A DNA stretch of 64,000 bases, from the NCBI RefSeq assembly GCF_000801105.2, contig NC_079519.1:35315288-35379287 (forward strand). The letters run 5' to 3'. Shown piece after piece: positions 62,475 through 64,000 of the stretch. The position numbers and the translations under genes were made by a program. The first letter of the stretch is position 1. The number at the start of each line of letters is the position of its first letter. Origin of the DNA: Raphanus sativus (lineage: Eukaryota; Streptophyta; Magnoliopsida; Brassicales; Brassicaceae). Under the pieces are notes generated by a model. The model was not told the DNA's origin. It did no database searches and saw nothing but the letters and a program-made list of their open reading frames with translations.

Positions 62475-62548
62475 TTAAGTGTAGAGATAGGGTATTAGTT
62501 ATCATCAGCAATGACAATGTGAAACTAATACCCTATCTCTACACTTAA
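62475..62548. repeat. Perfect 26-bp inverted repeat upstream of bZIP4
   Basis: Left arm 62475-62500 (starts ttaagtgtagagatagggta) and right arm 62523-62548 are exact complements around a 22-nt loop. Lies about 400 bp before the bZIP4 start codon. It could be a hairpin RNA source, a protein-binding cruciform or a small fold-back remnant. Confidence 0.85.
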
Positions 62549-62821
62549 AAGTAGTGCTAAGCAGCTAAGAGATTAGAAGATGAGAGTTTTGTAACAAAAA
62601 GGATAAAAGTTATAAAAAAGCAATATCTAAACAAAAGGTATAAAAGAATTTAAAACAAAAATAAAATAGTAATACCTTATATCCAGATTGCTAGTGGACA
62701 AACATTTCAATTAATCTCTAGATTCACTCAAATTATAACATTTTAACTTTTAAATACTTGGCACTTCTTAAGTGGACAAACTAACCCTAAATGGGTCCAT
62801 GTGCACTTACTAATTTTTCTG

Positions 62822-62830
62822 TATAAATAG
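62822..62830 (+). promoter_or_regulatory. TATA box of bZIP4
   Basis: gtataaata, about 125 bp before the chosen ATG. This puts transcription start near 62855 and a leader of about 100 nt. An ATG at 62837 in the same frame lies close to or before the expected transcript start. Confidence 0.6.
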
Positions 62831-62953
62831 CCACACATGGTTCATGTGACATTTCCCCTCCCTCTCTTGCTTTCATTCTTCTCATCTCACATAACCAATC
62901 ATACCAATAACCGGTTTAGTACTATACCAGATATATATTTTCTACTAAAAGCA

Positions 62954-63403
62954 ATGTTTTCAACCAGTTTAGAGTCGGTTCATATCTGTTTTGATGATGC
63001 TACCATAACCGGAGATGAAATCACAGAAATTTTGGCATTTCTTCAATCAGATACGTCGGACAATCCGAGCGGCTCAAACGAGTTGGTAGCACCGGTCGAT
63101 GAGAGGAAGAGAAAGCGCACGATATCAAACCGGGAATCAGCAAAGAGATCAAGGTTGAGAAAGAAGAGACGTTTTGAGGACTTAACCGAAGAGGTAGACC
63201 AGCTGAAGCTTAAGAACCAGGAGCTTGTCAACCAGCTGGCTGATGTGTTGAGTTGTGGTAATGCCATATCACAGGAGAATAACCGATTGAAAACTGAATC
63301 GGTTTGCCTTGAGATCAGGCTTCTAGAGTTGTACCGGTTTTTAGTGGCCATGCAATCGCCAATCTCAACGAGGTTAAATTACATTGCAAAGCTTCTGATT
63401 TAA
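62954..63403 (+). CDS. bZIP4: bZIP transcription factor
   Basis: Intronless gene for 149 residues starting MFSTSLESVHICFDDATITGDEI, which matches Arabidopsis bZIP4 (At1g59530) from memory; the in-frame ATG at 62837 would add 39 residues and is not preferred. The basic region RKRKRTISNRESAKRSRLRKKRRFEDL has the invariant N59-x7-R67. A leucine zipper of about five heptads follows (LTEEVDQLKLKNQELVNQLADVLS…, then further Leu/Ile heptads to ~residue 130). Small intronless bZIPs like this belong to group S, bind ACGT-core DNA as dimers, and often pair with group C partners. It is isolated from its neighbours by large spacers. Confidence 0.92.
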   Translation: MFSTSLESVHICFDDATITGDEITEILAFLQSDTSDNPSGSNELVAPVDERKRKRTISNRESAKRSRLRKKRRFEDLTEEVDQLKLKNQELVNQLADVLSCGNAISQENNRLKTESVCLEIRLLELYRFLVAMQSPISTRLNYIAKLLI

Positions 63404-64000
63404 GTTAGAAACAAAAACAAAACTGAGATTGAGCATTTGTAAAGAGGTTAAATGATTATATTAAGTTTTACGTTTCGGCCAAAAGATATGCATATGTATA
63501 TGTGAATGTTTATGTGTAATCTATATGTGAAACTTATTATATCATTCTATAAAGTATGAACATATATATACTTGTGAAATTTGACTCCCTCTGCGTTAGT
63601 ATAATATAAACAGACTGAATATAAATACAAACCGGTTTAACACAAAATAAGAACAGTTTACAACTTCAAACTGAATTACACTGTCAAGTTCGAAATAGCA
63701 ACAAACATGTTCAATTTCACCACTATTTAGCCGCCAGAATCGTTTGTACGCCATCTATAATGGCTTTGTTCTATTTGTATATTTTGATCATAAGTAGGCA
63801 ATAGTTTGATCTTCATATATTCTTGTTCAATATTGCGATTAATTAAGATGAATAATTAGATGAGTTAGAAATTTTGACGTGCCCTCCATATATAGAAATG
63901 GGCTTAATGAATCATGACTTCAAAGGCTGCTTGCCTCGCTATAATTTCCAGGTCGGGTTCTTGACCATGCTTTAGAAATCTTTTTTTTTTACATCACCGG
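63404..64000. other. bZIP4 3' flank to window end
   Basis: The 3' UTR probably covers the first ~150 bases. The remainder is AT-rich, with no coding signal before the window ends. Confidence 0.4.

Overview
Nuclear DNA of a flowering plant in the mustard family (Brassicaceae, most like a Brassica or Raphanus relative). The genes have short GT-AG introns in an AT-rich background, and the spaces between them hold MITEs, Helitrons and LTR remnants. From memory of the Arabidopsis thaliana map, the recognisable genes follow the order of the At1g58360 to At1g59530 stretch of chromosome 1: AAP1, XYN1/RXF12, a CC-NBS-LRR gene of the At1g58390-58410 group, the At1g58420-type UCP031279 gene, SQE1, SOFL6, RBP1, CF9 and bZIP4. 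The mTERF gene and a fragment of an At1g60000-type RNA-binding gene do not fit that simple order.

Layout. 1-1193: 3' half of an amino-acid permease (+). 5349-9154: GH10 xylanase with three CBM22-like modules (+). 10106-13081: CNL resistance-type gene (-), tail to tail with the xylanase. 13.1-20.95 kb: gene-poor, with a decayed gypsy-type gag gene (-), a solo LTR with a perfect 5-bp target duplication, and a fold-back hAT-like element full of telomere-like repeats. 21487-21957: small UCP031279-family gene (+). 23705-26865: eight-exon squalene epoxidase (-). 29806-31668: four-exon SOFL gene (+). 31.7-50.8 kb: transposon block with a very young 2.2-kb non-autonomous LTR element, four Helitron insertions, and a 5.46-kb array of three 1766-bp Helitron units. 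51147-56286: RBP1, an intronless mTERF gene and CF9, all (+). 56.4-64 kb: a pseudogene fragment, a U3 snoRNA gene with a Pol III-type plant promoter (-), and the intronless bZIP4 gene (+).

The protein genes do not form a pathway. They cover amino-acid import, secondary-wall xylan modification, pathogen sensing, sterol synthesis, cytokinin-linked growth, RNA binding, organelle gene expression and transcription control. The most unusual structure is upstream of RBP1. A ~285-bp segment of its 5' flank is present three times, and a Helitron array sits exactly at an A/T position between copies 1 and 2. That array has one 3' terminus but three 5' termini, and a neighbouring Helitron of the same family has one 3' terminus and two 5' termini. 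This suggests tandem duplication anchored at the Helitron 5' end. A U3 snoRNA gene that no ORF scan would show is the other main non-coding result.
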